From: Lobulomyces angularis
Lineage: Eukaryota > Chytridiomycota > Chytridiomycetes > Lobulomycetales > Lobulomycetaceae
DNA: 53,043 nucleotides
Direction: 5' to 3'
Assembly: GCA_027604685.1 (NCBI GenBank)
Contig: JADHYX010000107.1
Span: 1-53,043 of the forward strand
Shown: piece by piece, positions 51,440 to 53,043 of the stretch
Layout of the letters: every line of letters starts with the position of its first letter
Position numbering within the stretch: the first letter of the stretch is position 1
Made by a program: the position numbers and the translations under genes
Notes under the pieces: generated by a model
What the model saw: the letters and a program-made list of their open reading frames with translations, nothing else
Told to the model about the DNA's origin: nothing
Database searches by the model: none

Positions 51440-51894
51440 ATGTCTAGTTTACAAATACTAAACACAGGTGAAATCCACGTTAATAAAAAATATTAACTTC
51501 AATAAAAAATAATATTTTTTTTAATTTTCATCTTTATAGACCTGGTAAAAGGTTTAAACGAATTAAAAAAAGGAAAAGATGAAATAGAAAAAAAAATTAA
51601 TTTGGACAAGGAAAAAAAATCAACTTTAGAAAAAGAAAAGAAAGAATTGGAATTAAAATTAAGCTTTTTAGAATCTAGTTTAAAAAAAAAACAGTTGATA
51701 TTTGATAAATACTGTGATTTAATTAACGAAACTGAAAAAAACTACTCGATGGTAACATAAAAATTAATACATAAGAAAATCCTAATTAATATATTTAATT
51801 TATTTATTTTTTTTAGATAGTACAAAGCTCTAAAAATCTTTTAGATGTGCTGAAAAAAGAGAAAACGGAGATTGAAACTAATGAAGTTCAATAG
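51440..51894 (+). CDS. SSNA1: SSNA1/DIP13 basal-body and microtubule coiled-coil protein
   Basis: Three exons, 51440-51467, 51540-51751 and 51817-51894, total 318 nt and encode 105 aa; phases match. After MSSLQILNTD the protein is one continuous coiled coil: LVKGLNELKKGKDEIEKKI, LEKEKKELELKLSFLESSL, then ETEKNYSMIVQSSKNLLDVL. The last block is the family signature (ETE-x-x-Y-x-x-I-x-x-S-S-x-x-LL-x-V-L-K), and the LVK-x-x-x-x-L opening also fits. Family members self-assemble into fibres, bind and branch microtubules, and localise to centrioles, basal bodies and axonemes (Chlamydomonas DIP13). With DYNC2H1 and CFAP47 this is the third flagellar gene of the window. Confidence 0.85.
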
Positions 51895-52408
51895 ATTTTT
51901 CTTTTGTTTTGTTTAACTTGAATTTTTTTCTTATAATAGAATAGAATGTAGGAAGATAGATTAAATAGGGATAAAAACTTAAAAATTTTTTAATATTTAA
52001 TAAAGAAAAAAGTTAGGATTAGGTAGGGTAAAAAGTAGGATTTAGTAGGTAAAAGAGTAAGATTTAGTAGGTAAATAAAGTAGGATTGATTAAAATAAAT
52101 TTAATAGGATTTTGGTAGGATCAAATCTAGCAGAATTTATCAAGTTAAAACCATCTCAATTCAACTTTTTCAGCCTCTGCTCATAAAAAGCCATAAAAAA
52201 TATTTTTGGAAAAATTAAAAAAAAAAAAAAATTTAAACTAATCAAAGCTTTCCTTTTAATTCAAAATTTTAAATTTTTATAAATTTTCTTTTTTTTTATT
52301 TTTTAAAGAAAATTATTAATTTTTTTTAATTAATATTTTAAATAAAATTAAAAAATAATTTATTTGAAGATTATTGTAAAAATAATACTAAAGTAAAAAA
52401 GTGAATTT
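51895..52408. other. Spacer between SSNA1 and NAD kinase
   Basis: Same-strand gap holding the SSNA1 3' end and the NAD kinase promoter. Its first part contains the degenerate TAGGATT repeat (separate entry); the second part is homopolymer-rich with A14 and T runs. No gene seen. Confidence 0.55.
52012..52121 (+). repeat. Degenerate TTAGGATT / GTAGG minisatellite
   Basis: Starting GTTAGGATTAGGTAGGG, the words TAGGATT and TAGTAGGTAAA recur about seven times with irregular spacing over 110 bp. The G-rich strand is the plus strand. Units resemble the TTAGGG telomere repeat loosely, but spacing is too irregular for a true array. Confidence 0.65.
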
Positions 52409-52918
52409 ATGCAAACGCAACCTTCGAAAAATTTTACACTACATATACCCCTAACTTCAACTGAAATAAAGTCTCCTGGTGACCCTTTGTCTCCCATAGA
52501 AATTTTAATAGAAAAGCTAAGTACTGTTGACCATTCAAAATCAAAAAAAATTAGAAGAAGAAATAGTAGAACTCATGCTGAACTTTCTAATACCGCTGTT
52601 GGCCTAAGAGAAATTGCTAAAAAGTTAGGTAAATATAATATTTGATTAACAATTGTTGTTGTTAATTATATTTTTTCATAAAAGGCAGCACCACTTTGGT
52701 GTGGGAAGCACCTCCAAGAACTGTTTTAATTGTTACCAAACCACACGATACGGAATTAATTACTTTAACAAAAAATATTACACTGTGGCTAATGTCAAAA
52801 GGTTTATCCGTTTTAGTTGAAGATAAACTAAAAGATGAACCTGCGTTTGAGTATCAGGATCTAATTAGTAAAATTAGCACCACAAATGATTCTGATGATA
52901 CCTTATCTGATGAAGAAG
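52409..52918 (+). CDS. NAD kinase, Utr1/NADK type, 5' part only
   Basis: ATP-NAD kinase makes NADP from NAD. Two exons are visible, 52409-52628 and 52685-52918; the second ends in a GT donor (phase 1) and the catalytic exons lie beyond the window. The N-terminus is a polar extension (MQTQPSKNFTLHIPLTS). Recognisable family features: AELSNTAVGLREIAKKLGS, PPRTVLIVTKPHDTELITLT and LWLMSKGLSVLVEDKL, corresponding to the segment just before the GGDGT nucleotide-binding motif in Utr1/NADK proteins. An acidic loop (TNDSDDTLSDEE) ends the visible part. The GGDG motif itself is not present here, so the call rests on the N-terminal half. Confidence 0.8.
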
Positions 52919-52977
52919 GTAATTCAAACTTATTTTTTTTTATTTTTTTAAATTTTTTTTTTTTTGTTGTTTGTTAA

Positions 52978-53043
52978 TGAGGGTGGGGGGCCATCGCCTT
53001 CCGCCCCTGGGAGTAAGAGAGCGGGTGCGGTGGGGGGGGGGGG
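52978..53043. other. G-rich, poly-G-terminated contig end
   Basis: The last ~65 bases switch abruptly from AT-rich intron to about 75% G+C, with GGGTGGGGGG, CCGCCCCTGGG and a terminal G13. This is unlike any other part of the window and looks like low-quality or adapter-derived assembly sequence rather than genomic DNA. Confidence 0.65.

Overview
The window is nuclear DNA of a eukaryote: split genes with short introns (mostly about 40-60 nt, GT..AG, T-rich before the acceptor), very AT-rich spacers with long A/T runs, and compact spacing. The gene set points to an early-diverging flagellated fungus or close relative (chytrid / Rozella / aphelid grade): fungal-style GET5, a Bir1-like protein and a PacC/Rim101-like zinc-finger factor sit beside ciliary genes (IFT dynein-2 heavy chain, CFAP47, SSNA1/DIP13). 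Two mitoribosome genes (MTG1, mS38) imply a translating mitochondrion, which argues against the anaerobic Neocallimastigomycota. The species is not identified.

Layout. 86-1367 (+) PacC/Rim101-like C2H2 factor. 1668-3850 (-) splicing factor PRP4. 4128-6630 (-) RAD52. 6827-17875 (-) a very large ASH/CH-domain flagellar protein, best read as CFAP47. 18427-20175 (-) a nearly full-length but multiply frameshifted Fanzor (eukaryotic TnpB-like nuclease). 20431-20797 (+) a small membrane protein. 21043-21927 (-) GET5. A 137-bp tandem duplication lies in the GET5/DBP2 divergent promoter. 22336-24121 (+) DBP2-type DEAD-box helicase. 24416-25882 (-) mitochondrial GTPase MTG1. 26248-40991 (-) dynein-2 heavy chain DYNC2H1. 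41310-42294 (-) MED8. 42389-43000 (-) a second, 5'-truncated Fanzor relic of another lineage. 43131-44140 (-) eIF3f. 44243-45411 (+) mS38/COX24-like protein. 45566-47989 (+) Bir1/survivin-like protein with two BIR domains. 48253-48830 (-) secreted, probably GPI-anchored Cys-rich protein. 49368-50747 (-) bestrophin/UPF0187 channel. 51440-51894 (+) SSNA1/DIP13. 52409 to the window end (+) 5' part of an NAD kinase gene. The last ~65 bases are G-rich and end in poly-G, unlike everything else, and look like a contig-end artefact.

Most genes are unlinked housekeeping functions (splicing, repair, tail-anchored protein targeting, transcription, translation, mitoribosome, chromosome segregation). The coherent theme is the flagellum: DYNC2H1 drives retrograde intraflagellar transport, CFAP47 belongs to the axonemal central-pair region and SSNA1 to basal bodies. 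The accessory content is two decayed Fanzor copies, both on the minus strand in short intergenic gaps. No rRNA, tRNA, CRISPR array or intact transposon was recognised. Exon joins were worked out by hand from reading frame, GT/AG sites and family motifs; where exon lengths are given they sum to a multiple of three.
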